Assembly (NCBI RefSeq): GCF_019597925.1
Contig: NZ_CP080442.1
Location: forward strand, 3,018,001-3,082,000
Reading direction: 5' to 3'
Source of the DNA: [Clostridium] scindens
GTDB taxonomy: Bacteria; Bacillota; Clostridia; Lachnospirales; Lachnospiraceae
DNA length: 64,000 nucleotides
The notes under the pieces are model-generated. The model did no database searches. It was not told the origin of the DNA and saw only the letters and a program-made list of their open reading frames with translations. Below, one piece after another: positions 9,067 through 17,272 of the stretch; position 1 is the first letter of the stretch; each line of letters starts with the position of its first letter. The position numbers and the translations under genes were made by a program.

Positions 9067-10026
9067 CTAAGGCTCCCGGCAATAATGGTAATACAGTTCC
9101 CTGGCCTTTCGCCGCATCAGATCCAGTAATTCATCCGACTGAATAACGGCGGCATTATCTCCCAGGGCTGCCAGGCATTCTGCCACCAGTTCCAGGGATG
9201 ACCTGGCGATCTCCATATCAATGATCCCTTCCCCGCCCGGCAGGACTGTGAGTCCGCGCGCCAGCAAAAAATCAGCCTCGCAGCGCTTGACTCCCAGTTT
9301 TGTAAGCCGGATGGTAATATGGATCTCATCTCCGCTTTCTTTATGATCAAGGTATTCCTTCAGGGATGGAATCTCTTTTCCTTCCAGCGATTCCTCTTCA
9401 TATTCCCCTGCCTCTACAATCTCTTCAATACGATCCACGCGGAACTCGCGTATCGCCTTTGCCTTCAGGCAGTAAGCCGGGCAATACCACAGTCCGTTCA
9501 TAGCATACAGCCCAATTGGCACGATGGTCCGCACGCTTATCGCATATTCCGAGGTATACCGGATCGTGGCACAGTATCCGGCAGTAACAATGTCAAATAT
9601 CTCTCTAAGCAGCGGGGCAGTGCAATGCCTGTCAGGAATCCAGAATAGGACTTTATCCTGCATCCTGGCAATACTATTTTGTATATCCGGCGGCAGATTG
9701 CTGAGAAACTTTTTTAACACCGAAAGACTCTCCTGCTTAAAAGGAATGTCCTTATAATACTGAAGGGATTGATAGGCAAAAAAGATGGCCATTGCCTCAT
9801 TTTCTGAAAAGGCAATCGGCGGCAGTACGCGTTCCTTAAGAACATGGTATCCGCCTGCGGCGCCCACTTCTGAATATAATGGAAAGCCCACCTCTTCCAG
9901 AGCCTGCAAATCCCTCAATATGGTCCTTTTGGACACGGAAAATTCTTCCGCCAATTCTCCCACCGTAAAATGTCTTTTGGAATTTATTGTCATCATCATT
10001 GCTATGAGCCGCTCAGTTTTTGACAT
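9067..10026 (-). CDS. HTH/WYL-domain transcriptional regulator
   Basis: The N-terminus (MSKTERLIAMMMTINSK...) is a DeoR/HTH_11 winged helix with recognition helix SVSKRTILRDLQAL. A WYL domain follows (about 140-210; GLYAMNGLWYCPAYC is its core), then the WCX C-terminal extension. These proteins bind DNA and sense small ligands through WYL. The start at 10,026 was chosen because AAGGAG lies 7 nt upstream; longer in-frame starts lack a ribosome site and would cross the operator-like palindrome. It is divergent from an MFS transporter with 100 nt between them, the usual arrangement for a local regulator of the transporter gene and of itself. Confidence 0.9.
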   Translation of the reverse strand: MSKTERLIAMMMTINSKRHFTVGELAEEFSVSKRTILRDLQALEEVGFPLYSEVGAAGGYHVLKERVLPPIAFSENEAMAIFFAYQSLQYYKDIPFKQESLSVLKKFLSNLPPDIQNSIARMQDKVLFWIPDRHCTAPLLREIFDIVTAGYCATIRYTSEYAISVRTIVPIGLYAMNGLWYCPAYCLKAKAIREFRVDRIEEIVEAGEYEEESLEGKEIPSLKEYLDHKESGDEIHITIRLTKLGVKRCEADFLLARGLTVLPGGEGIIDMEIARSSLELVAECLAALGDNAAVIQSDELLDLMRRKARELYYHYCREP

Positions 10027-10047
10027 CTTTAACTCCTTTCCCGAATA

Positions 10048-10064
10048 GTGACACGACTTGTCAC
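10048..10064. promoter_or_regulatory. Candidate operator between the WYL regulator and MFS transporter
   Basis: A perfect inverted repeat, GTGACA-N5-TGTCAC, lies 22 nt upstream of the regulator start and 62 nt upstream of the transporter start. The right half contains a TTGTCA -35-like hexamer for the transporter. Confidence 0.5.
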
Positions 10065-10126
10065 CATTCCATGATAATATATTTATAAATGAAAAGCAAG
10101 ATAGCAAGCATAAGGGGGATAAGGCA

Positions 10127-11299
10127 ATGAAATTAAGCCAGCGGCAGGTATGGGTGATTACGATCGGATGTTTTTTGAGTTATTTTTTATTTGGGTTTAT
10201 AGATAATCTGAAGGGGACGACGATTCCAGCCATTCTTAAAGATGTGGGATTTAATTATTCAAAAGGCGGCACGATTATTTTCAGCGAATATACCGGCTTT
10301 TTTCTTGCAACCTTTTTTGCGGGGCTGCTTGCAGACTTGCTGGGCAAGAAATTCTCTCTTGTGTTGGCAGGGCTCTGTCTGATCCTGGGCGTGATCGGAT
10401 ATGCCTCTTCTTCCCATCTGGCCATGTTTGTGGCTTTCATATTCCTGATCGGGCTTGGACTTGGCTCCCTTGAGTTAAGCGGAAGCAATATCATCTCCGG
10501 AATCCATGAGCAGCATAAAGGGCGCTATATGAATCTTCTGAACGCCTTCTATGGCATTGGCTCCATTATCACGCCTATTTTAGCCGGGCATTTTTTGAAC
10601 ATCGGCTTCTCTTTTCGAACCATCTACAGATATAGTCTGTTTGTCATAGTTCCAATCACGGTTTATTTTATTGTCATGAGATATCCAAGGGATACAGCCC
10701 CGGATGAGGCTGAGAAGAAGATTGATTTTAAAGATCTGATTCAAATTATTTCCCAGAAAGATGTTCTATTAATGTATGTGGTCATATTCGCATATGTGGC
10801 CGCCGAGATTGGCATGGCAACGTGGATGGTGGAATTTTTCCAGCAAGAAAGGCATGTCTCCGTAGTTGCCAGTTCCCTGTATCTGTCCATTCATTTTGCA
10901 GGCATGACCATTGGACGGCTGCTGGGCAGTTTTTTCGTAGACAAGGCGGGCCATCTAAAAAGCCTGCTGATCTTCTCCTTACTCGCAGTCCTCTGTATTT
11001 CACTGGGGATATTTGGGCCGCCTTCCATAGCAATCGTGCTGGCATTTACGGGGTTCTGCTTTTCTATCATCTTTCCTACCGCCACTGCGGCTGTCTCCGG
11101 GATCCCCGCAAAGAGTTCCGGAACCATGCTTGGCATGTTCTTTGCATGCGGAGGGCTGGGAGGAATGATCGGGCCATGGCTCATTGGATTTGTAAACGAC
11201 CTGTTGGGGCTTAAGATGGGCATGTCGGTGAATATCCTGTTTTGCATCATCATCGTATTCTCTTTGATTACCCTTCTTCGTCAGAAGCATTGTTCATAG
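10127..11299 (+). CDS. MFS transporter
   Basis: The 390-residue product has about 12 hydrophobic segments. Between helices 2 and 3 it has GLLADLLGKKFSL, a version of the MFS signature loop G-x3-D-x2-G-[RK]. The fold resembles the FucP/sugar-proton or set-like branch (SGSNIISGIHEQHKGRYMN, FYGIGSIITPILAG), so a sugar or small polar substrate is plausible. The ATG at 10,127 was chosen for the AAGGGGG site 7 nt before it; the upstream in-frame ATG lies in the promoter region. Control by the divergent WYL regulator is likely from position and the intervening palindrome. The substrate is not determinable. Confidence 0.85.
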   Translation: MKLSQRQVWVITIGCFLSYFLFGFIDNLKGTTIPAILKDVGFNYSKGGTIIFSEYTGFFLATFFAGLLADLLGKKFSLVLAGLCLILGVIGYASSSHLAMFVAFIFLIGLGLGSLELSGSNIISGIHEQHKGRYMNLLNAFYGIGSIITPILAGHFLNIGFSFRTIYRYSLFVIVPITVYFIVMRYPRDTAPDEAEKKIDFKDLIQIISQKDVLLMYVVIFAYVAAEIGMATWMVEFFQQERHVSVVASSLYLSIHFAGMTIGRLLGSFFVDKAGHLKSLLIFSLLAVLCISLGIFGPPSIAIVLAFTGFCFSIIFPTATAAVSGIPAKSSGTMLGMFFACGGLGGMIGPWLIGFVNDLLGLKMGMSVNILFCIIIVFSLITLLRQKHCS

Positions 11300-11334
11300 T
11301 TTGTTCATTTATCTTTCAAAAAACCTTCATTTCT

Positions 11335-11368
11335 TTAACATCGTTTCTTCATAGGTCTGCTTTATACT
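11335..11368 (+). promoter_or_regulatory. Promoter of the third small-RNA-like locus (element C)
   Basis: TTAACA (11335-11340) and TATACT (11363-11368) are 22 nt apart, the same unusual distance as in front of the two small RNAs near tRNA-Ser. ATCTTTCAAAA upstream and TTTATCAGA downstream also match those loci. Confidence 0.55.
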
Positions 11369-11374
11369 AAGTTT

Positions 11375-11500
11375 ATCAGATGAAGAACAAGACATCTGAA
11401 CATTAAATAAGACCATTGACCAATAGTAAAATACTATTTTTGAATAAACTTTTTCATAATACATGCCGGGGATTCGTAAGAATCACCCGGCATCCTCCCT
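11375..11500 (+). ncRNA. Putative small RNA, element C
   Basis: This 126-nt interval downstream of the MFS gene has a promoter of the shared 22-nt-spacer type, a 7-bp hairpin TCAGATG/CATCTGA with a 10-nt loop (11377-11400), an AATAGTA/TACTATT hairpin, and a strong terminator at the end. CAATAGTAAAAT here resembles CAATACGTAAAAT in the two small RNAs at 54.7 and 55.1 kb, but the rest has diverged. No good open frame with a ribosome site was seen. Confidence 0.5.
11463..11493 (+). terminator. Hairpin terminator of element C and possibly of the MFS gene
   Basis: ATGCCGGG (11463-11470) pairs with CCCGGCAT (11486-11493); GATTC/GAATC extends the stem around a GTAA tetraloop. CCTCCCTTTT follows. 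Confidence 0.75.
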
Positions 11501-11546
11501 TTTATGAGGATCTTAATCGCCGCCTCCTGTTAACGGCAGTTTTTAT

Positions 11547-13424
11547 TTACCTGGGAATCAAAGGCGCGGCAAGCCAGCACACTGCCCTTCCCTTTTTGGA
11601 ATCCAGCAGCAGCTGGGCATTGCAGTCTGACACATCAAAAATCTTGATAATCTCGCCCAGTTCCTCATTTCCCGGAAATAGTTTCGGGAATATGTCCGGA
11701 TGCTGCTTCAGCAGCCGGGGCTGATAACATCTGGTCTTGCTATTTTCATTAATCGCCCCATAATATACGTCAGCCTCCACAAGATCCTGGAACATGTGGC
11801 TTCCATAAGACAGTTCCGGATGGTACCCCACTTCGCTGTATGCTACCTCGCAGATGGCGCAGAACGCGCTGATGTTGGCATATACTACCGGAACCCCCAG
11901 TTCCGGCGAAGAGGTTCCGATCCGCCCCGGAACCAGAAGCATCATTTTTTTATCCGTATCTTCATAGTGGCGATTGATCTCATCAATCTTCTGCGCCACA
12001 TGGAATTTCTTCGCATAAGGGTACTCGTAATATTTCCTCGGATCCACCCATACGATGATATCCAGTTTCTCCATCTTGGAGCGGCGCATGGAAGTGCGGC
12101 GCACATCGAAGAGAAACTCCTTGACTTTCTCTTCCGGAATGTGGATTTTCTCTGATACGCTGGCCTGAAGAGGCCTGCACTGCAGAAGATTTAGCTTCCA
12201 TTCTCCTTTTGCCGCGCTGTTCACCGCGAATTCTACATCCACCGGCCTTCCGTATACTTCCTGCAGCATGCCAAGAATATCCTTTACCATCTGGATAAAG
12301 AGATCGTTATTTACCATCCCTTGGCAGTCGGCAAACAGTACCTGCTTATACTTTCCTCTCTGGGCCAGCAATTCTTCTGCCTCCGTGTCATGGCTTAGCA
12401 CCAGTTTCTTCTGCCACCCGGGAAGTTCCTCTATCACTTCTTCCAATCGTTTCGTACACAGGGAATTGGATGCATAATCCATCACGTCTACATTCCGCTG
12501 GGAATATTTGTGCCGTTCCGCCACCGTTGTCCGGAGATTGGCCTGCGCCCGGTCAAGGCCCACGAGTCTGGGATAGTCTCCCGGCGTACGCTCCACCGCG
12601 CGCGTGCCAAGCCCCATGACCATTCGTATCATTCCCGCGTCCGGATTCATGTTTTCCATCCATTTATAAGGATTATAAGAGCATCCCATGCCCGCTGCCA
12701 CGGGCATATAGAAGTTGTCGTACCTCTGCCCCGCGACCTTCTGTATCAGCAGCGCCATTTGCTCGTCTACATCCAGAAGCCCCCAGCGCCTCCGATACTC
12801 GATGGCCGAGGGATTCATAGTACTTGCATAGACACTTCGCACGGCATTCATCAGATCAGAGAGCCTCTCTTCTTCGTTTCCCTGATTGATGCAGAAGATG
12901 GATTCATACTTGCCGGAAAAAGCGTTGCCGAATCCATCTTCCAGGAAACTGCTGGATCTGACGATGATCGGCGTATCTCCATAATGCCGGACCACTTTGA
13001 GAAGTTCTTCCTGTATGGCTTCGGAAAAGCTGCCGTTCTGGATACGGCTTTGCAGTTCATCCGCCTCTTGGAACTTCTCTTTTTCCTTCATATGGCGCCT
13101 TCTCAACTCCATACAGTCATTTTCTTCCAGAAAATGATAGAATACGTCCGAGCCAACAAAATAGGAATCGTGCGGCTCCATATAATCCATGTATTGAGGC
13201 ATCCTCGCCTGGATCAGTTTTCTTGCAAGCAGAAGCCCGCACGCTTTTCCTCCGATCCTGCCTCCCCCAATTCGGCGCTGAGCCACCTTATAGTAGTCTT
13301 CAGGGCCAAAATTCTCCACGATCAGGCGTTCCATCTCAAGCCCCGTACTCATCAGATCATTGCATATATATTTACTCTCTTTCGCTGTCAGGCTCTCCCT
13401 GCTTCTGATCTCTTCCCAGTTCAT
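11547..13424 (-). CDS. PEP/pyruvate-binding domain protein (PpsA N-terminal-like)
   Basis: The 625-residue protein has the ATP-grasp nucleotide-binding domain of PEP synthase and pyruvate phosphate dikinase: RRIGGGRIGGKACGL, TPIIVRSSSFLEDGFGNAFSGKYES and NLLQCRPLQ. The phosphohistidine swivelling domain and the PEP-binding TIM barrel of full PpsA are absent. The C-terminal 200 residues contain another conserved region (VWVDPRKYYEYPYAKKF, LLVPGRIGTSSPELGVPVVYANIS) of unknown role. It therefore cannot be a complete PEP synthase and may phosphorylate a partner or another substrate. The start at 13,424 has AGGAGG 9 nt upstream; longer versions lack one. It is transcribed alone, divergent from the aminotransferase gene. 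Confidence 0.85.
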   Translation of the reverse strand: MNWEEIRSRESLTAKESKYICNDLMSTGLEMERLIVENFGPEDYYKVAQRRIGGGRIGGKACGLLLARKLIQARMPQYMDYMEPHDSYFVGSDVFYHFLEENDCMELRRRHMKEKEKFQEADELQSRIQNGSFSEAIQEELLKVVRHYGDTPIIVRSSSFLEDGFGNAFSGKYESIFCINQGNEEERLSDLMNAVRSVYASTMNPSAIEYRRRWGLLDVDEQMALLIQKVAGQRYDNFYMPVAAGMGCSYNPYKWMENMNPDAGMIRMVMGLGTRAVERTPGDYPRLVGLDRAQANLRTTVAERHKYSQRNVDVMDYASNSLCTKRLEEVIEELPGWQKKLVLSHDTEAEELLAQRGKYKQVLFADCQGMVNNDLFIQMVKDILGMLQEVYGRPVDVEFAVNSAAKGEWKLNLLQCRPLQASVSEKIHIPEEKVKEFLFDVRRTSMRRSKMEKLDIIVWVDPRKYYEYPYAKKFHVAQKIDEINRHYEDTDKKMMLLVPGRIGTSSPELGVPVVYANISAFCAICEVAYSEVGYHPELSYGSHMFQDLVEADVYYGAINENSKTRCYQPRLLKQHPDIFPKLFPGNEELGEIIKIFDVSDCNAQLLLDSKKGRAVCWLAAPLIPR

Positions 13425-13560
13425 ATGCCTATACCTCCTGTTCTTATGAGATAACCAAATGCCTATACCTCTTATACATATATAAGTATTTGTTTTTATC
13501 ATACCATTTTATCTATAATGAAATCAAGAAAACAAAGCACCCAAAGGAGGAAAGGGAAGC

Positions 13561-14817
13561 ATGAACCAACCAGTAAACAGCGCCGATGCCCTTGACGAGT
13601 TAAAACTACAGTACGAACAAGCCAAGGCCAAAAAATTAAACCTGAATATGTCCCGGGGGAAGCCGGCGCCTTCCCAGCTTGATCTAAGCAACGGACTGCT
13701 TAACTCCATGGACACTTACATCACCGCCGACGGCACGGATGCCCGTAATTACGGCATCGGGGACGGCATCCCTGAGTGCAGGAAACTTTTTGCCGAACTT
13801 CTGGGCCTTCAGCCTCAGCAGATTATCATGGGCGGGAATTCCAGCCTGAGCATGATGTTCGACACCCTGGCGTCCCTTTGCCTGTTCGGCACCGGAGGGG
13901 GCACCCCCTGGCATTATTACAAATTCCAGGGCACGCCCGTCAAGTTCCTGTGTCCCGCGCCAGGCTACGACCGCCACTTCAGGATCTGTCAGGAACTGGA
14001 GATCGAGATGATTCCGGTACCGCTAACTTCGGAAGGTCCGGACATGGAGATGGTCGCGTCGCTTGCAAAGAAGGATCCTTTAATCAAAGGCATCTGGTGC
14101 GTGCCTCTTCATTCCAATCCGGAAGGAATCTGCTACAGCGACCAGGTGGTAGAACAGCTGGCTTCTATGGAAACCGCTGCCGACGATTTCCGCATCTTCT
14201 GGGATAACGCCTATGGCATCCACCACATCTACGAGAAAGTGGAGCTTATGAATATCCTGGAAGCCTGCGAAAGGCATCACCATCCAGACCGGGCATACTA
14301 TTTCTTCTCTACATCCAAGATTACATTTCCTGGAGCCGGACTTGCGCTGATTGCTTCCAATTCCTCAAATGTAGCAGAGATCAGGCAGCATATGTCCGCA
14401 CAGATCATTAGTTATGACAAGATCAACCAGCTGCGGCATGTACAGTACTTTCAGACGCCGGAGAACATTCTGTCCCATATGGATCGCCTGGCACAGGAGT
14501 TAAGGCCCAAATTCGATCTGGTACTCTCCAAACTTAAAAGCCAGCTTGGCGGAACAGGACTGGCGACCTGGAGCACGCCAAAGGGCGGATACTTCATCTC
14601 CCTTTATACCCCGTCAGGCTGTGCCAAGAGAACGGTGGCGCTTGCCAAGGAAGCGGGAGTCACTCTGACGGATGCCGGGGCAACCTATCCTTACGGGAAG
14701 GATGAATCAGACAGGAATATCCGTATCGCGCCGTCCTATCCAACGCTTGAGGAACTGGACGCGGCCATGGACATATTTATTCTATGTATCAAAATAGCAG
14801 CACTGGAAAATAAATAA
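13561..14817 (+). CDS. Class I aminotransferase, aspartate aminotransferase subgroup Ic type
   Basis: The 418-residue PLP enzyme shows SRGKPAP at the N-terminus, NSSLSMMFDTLA, the PLP-pyridine Asp/Tyr in WDNAYGIHH, and the Schiff-base Lys in FFSTSKITFPGAG. The arginine near RIAPSYPTLEEL would bind the substrate carboxylate. This pattern fits the AspAT group typified by Corynebacterium, related to MocR-like aminotransferases. It would transfer amino groups between aspartate (or another amino acid) and 2-oxoglutarate. AAGGAGG precedes the ATG. The glutamate dehydrogenase gene follows at 26 nt, so the pair probably forms an operon cycling nitrogen through glutamate. Confidence 0.88.
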   Translation: MNQPVNSADALDELKLQYEQAKAKKLNLNMSRGKPAPSQLDLSNGLLNSMDTYITADGTDARNYGIGDGIPECRKLFAELLGLQPQQIIMGGNSSLSMMFDTLASLCLFGTGGGTPWHYYKFQGTPVKFLCPAPGYDRHFRICQELEIEMIPVPLTSEGPDMEMVASLAKKDPLIKGIWCVPLHSNPEGICYSDQVVEQLASMETAADDFRIFWDNAYGIHHIYEKVELMNILEACERHHHPDRAYYFFSTSKITFPGAGLALIASNSSNVAEIRQHMSAQIISYDKINQLRHVQYFQTPENILSHMDRLAQELRPKFDLVLSKLKSQLGGTGLATWSTPKGGYFISLYTPSGCAKRTVALAKEAGVTLTDAGATYPYGKDESDRNIRIAPSYPTLEELDAAMDIFILCIKIAALENK

Positions 14818-14843
14818 ACCAATATAACAGGAGGAAATCTATT

Positions 14844-16106
14844 ATGAGCAAAACATATAACCCTTATGATAACGTATTAAAAGTTGTATCCGAAGCAGCA
14901 GGCATCCTAGGCTATTCAGACAGTGACATTGAAGCATTGAAATACCCGGAAAGAGAACTGAAGGTCGCGATTCCGGTGCGTATGGATGATGGAAGCACGA
15001 AGGTATTCGAAGGCTACCGTATCCAGCATTCCACTTCCCGCGGACCGGCCAAAGGAGGAATCCGCTTCCATCCGGATGTCAATCAGGATGAAGTAAGGGC
15101 TCTGGCAGCATGGATGACGTTCAAGTGCGCGGTCGTCAATATCCCTTATGGCGGCGGAAAGGGCGGTGTTGTCTGCGATCCCGGCAAACTCTCTGAAGAT
15201 GAGATTCGCGCGATCACCAGAAGATTCACGGCCGCTATCGCGCCTCTGATCGGACCGGAACAGGATATTCCTGCTCCTGATGTAGGAACGAACGCTGCTG
15301 TTATGGGATGGATGATGGACACCTACAGCATGCTCAAAGGCCACTGCGTTCACGGAGTTGTTACAGGCAAGCCGATCGAGCTTGGCGGAGCGCTTGGAAG
15401 AAGCGAGGCTACCGGGCGCGGCGTTATGTTCACCGTTAAGAATGTACTGAAGAAAAAAGGAATTCCTGCACAAGGCACCACCGTGGCTATCCAGGGAATG
15501 GGAAATGTCGGCAGCGTGACAGCCAAACTTCTTTATCAGGAAGGGTTGAAAGTCGTTGCGGTCAGCGACGTATCCGGAGGCATCTATAAGAAAGAAGGCC
15601 TCTGCATCCCGCAGATACTCGAATACCTGTCCAAAGACCGGAAGAACCTGCTGTCCGGCTATCAGGAGGAAGGCATCACGCGCATTAGCAATGCTGAACT
15701 TCTGGAACTGGATGTAACGCTTCTGGTCCCAGCTGCCCTGGAAAACCAGATCAATCTCTCCAATGCAGAAAAGATAAAGGCAGATATCATTATCGAAGCT
15801 GCGAATGGCCCGACTGCTTCCGAAGCAGATGATATCCTGAAGAAAAAGAATATCATGGTTGTTCCTGACATCCTTTCAAACGCAGGCGGCGTCGTGGTAT
15901 CCTACTTTGAATGGGTACAGAACATCCAGTCTGTCAACTGGACCGAAGAAACGGTCAACGAGAAACTCAAAGACATCATGGATTCCGCCTTTGAAGCTGT
16001 ATGGAACATTGCGGAATCAAACAACGCCACCTTGCGGACCGGCGCTTACCTGATCGCTGTAAAACGAGTGGTAGACGCCAAGAAAGCGAGAGCTATCTGG
16101 CCATAA
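14844..16106 (+). CDS. gdhA: Glutamate dehydrogenase
   Basis: The 420-residue protein belongs to the Glu/Leu/Phe/Val dehydrogenase family and interconverts glutamate with 2-oxoglutarate and ammonia. Visible hallmarks are the glycine-rich PYGGGKGGVVCDP with the catalytic Lys, IPAPDVGTNAAVM with the catalytic Asp, and the dinucleotide fold AIQGMGNVGSVTAKLL. The residue at the end of the second beta strand is Asp (VAVSDVSGG), which favours NAD over NADP. Length and order are typical of clostridial and archaeal hexameric enzymes. It has an AGGAGG site, follows the aminotransferase and ends at a GC-rich hairpin. Coenzyme preference is inference. Confidence 0.95.
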   Translation: MSKTYNPYDNVLKVVSEAAGILGYSDSDIEALKYPERELKVAIPVRMDDGSTKVFEGYRIQHSTSRGPAKGGIRFHPDVNQDEVRALAAWMTFKCAVVNIPYGGGKGGVVCDPGKLSEDEIRAITRRFTAAIAPLIGPEQDIPAPDVGTNAAVMGWMMDTYSMLKGHCVHGVVTGKPIELGGALGRSEATGRGVMFTVKNVLKKKGIPAQGTTVAIQGMGNVGSVTAKLLYQEGLKVVAVSDVSGGIYKKEGLCIPQILEYLSKDRKNLLSGYQEEGITRISNAELLELDVTLLVPAALENQINLSNAEKIKADIIIEAANGPTASEADDILKKKNIMVVPDILSNAGGVVVSYFEWVQNIQSVNWTEETVNEKLKDIMDSAFEAVWNIAESNNATLRTGAYLIAVKRVVDAKKARAIWP

Positions 16107-16126
16107 AACACACCCTTCTTGCTAAG

Positions 16127-16155
16127 CGAGGGGCCTGCCAAGTGCAGGCCCCTCG
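16127..16155 (+). terminator. Hairpin after gdhA
   Basis: A 12-bp GC-rich stem (16127-16138 with 16144-16155) with a 5-nt loop. No strong T run follows, so it may need a factor or act as a 3' stabiliser. Confidence 0.65.
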
Positions 16156-16276
16156 TGTCATATATTCATTCCCTTTAAGCCTGGCATGACATATGCCTGA
16201 ATTGTCAGCCAGGTCTTTTACGAGTTTGCAAATCATGGTACAATATAAATAAGTAGAAACAGGGAGGATATCTGAG

Positions 16277-17224
16277 ATGTTTAATTCTATGAACTATGTG
16301 TATGAAGTGTATAAAGAGCGAAGTTTTTCTAAGGCTGCGGCAAACCTGTATATTAGCCAGCCATCCTTAAGCGCCACCGTCAAGAAGGTGGAAGAGCGCA
16401 TAGGCGCGCCAATCTTCGACCGCAGCGTAAGCCCGATACAGCTGACGGAATGCGGCCGGCATTATATCAAGGCTGTCGAAGAAATCATGGATACCCAGAG
16501 CCGGTTCGAGAATTATCTCAATGACCTGAATGAACTGAAGACAGGCCAGATCGCAATCGGAGGAAGCAATCTATTCGCTTCCTATATCCTTCCCCCGGTA
16601 ATCACCCGCTTCACCCAGAAGTATCCTCTGGTTAAGGTCCATCTGGTAGAGGCGAATACGCCTCAGCTGGTGGATCAGCTGTTCCGGGGAACACTGGATA
16701 TGGTCATTGATAATTCCTCATTTCCGGATGCGATCTACCATCATCATCTATATACCCAGGAAACGCTGCTTCTGGCTGTGCCCGCGTCCTTTGCCTCCAA
16801 TGAAAAGGCTGCTTCTTATCGCCTTACGATCCAGGATGTGCTGGACCGCAGGCATGTGAAAGAAGATACGCCCTGCGTTCCGCTTTCCCTATTCCAGGAT
16901 GATCCTTTCATTCTCCTTCGTTCCGGCAACGATACCAGATCCCGGGCTGAAAAGATCTGTCAGGCTCAGTCATTTTCGCCCAACATTATCCTGAAGTTGG
17001 ATCAGCAGGTTACCGCATTCCATATCTGCTGCTATGGAATGGGAATTACATTTGTCAGCGATCTGCTTCTTGCCCACATTCCTAATGGAGGGGACTGTTA
17101 CTATTACAAGCTGGATGCAGACTATGCGGGACGCAGCATCTATTTCTACCACAAAGAGACCCGGTACGTGACGAGGGCTATGGAAGAATTTTTAAGAATC
17201 GCTTCCAACGGCGTTACAACATAA
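16277..17224 (+). CDS. LysR-family transcriptional regulator
   Basis: The 315-residue protein has the N-terminal winged helix of LysR regulators (SFSKAAANLYISQPSLSATVKKVEERIG...FDRS) and a C-terminal periplasmic-binding-like effector domain (about 90-300). A GGGAGG site and a TACAAT -10 region lie upstream. It is oriented tail-to-tail with the kynurenine-type operon and head-to-tail after gdhA, with a hairpin on both sides, so it is monocistronic. Its target is not obvious: no divergent gene is present, which is unusual for LysR regulators. Nearby amino-acid genes make nitrogen control possible, but that is a guess. Confidence 0.9.
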   Translation: MFNSMNYVYEVYKERSFSKAAANLYISQPSLSATVKKVEERIGAPIFDRSVSPIQLTECGRHYIKAVEEIMDTQSRFENYLNDLNELKTGQIAIGGSNLFASYILPPVITRFTQKYPLVKVHLVEANTPQLVDQLFRGTLDMVIDNSSFPDAIYHHHLYTQETLLLAVPASFASNEKAASYRLTIQDVLDRRHVKEDTPCVPLSLFQDDPFILLRSGNDTRSRAEKICQAQSFSPNIILKLDQQVTAFHICCYGMGITFVSDLLLAHIPNGGDCYYYKLDADYAGRSIYFYHKETRYVTRAMEEFLRIASNGVTT

Positions 17225-17226
17225 AA

Positions 17227-17260
17227 AAATGCCAGATCATATAACTTCGATCTGGCATTT
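17227..17260. terminator. Bidirectional terminator between LysR gene and CocE operon
   Basis: AAATGCCAGATC (17227-17238) pairs with GATCTGGCATTT (17249-17260); A and T runs flank the stem on both strands. Confidence 0.88.
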
Positions 17261-17272
17261 CTTTGTCTCTTC

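Noticed and set aside
12510..13454. A 314-codon plus-strand open frame
   Set aside because: It runs antisense to the PEP/pyruvate-binding-domain gene, which has clear motifs and a ribosome site; the antisense product has no domain-like features.
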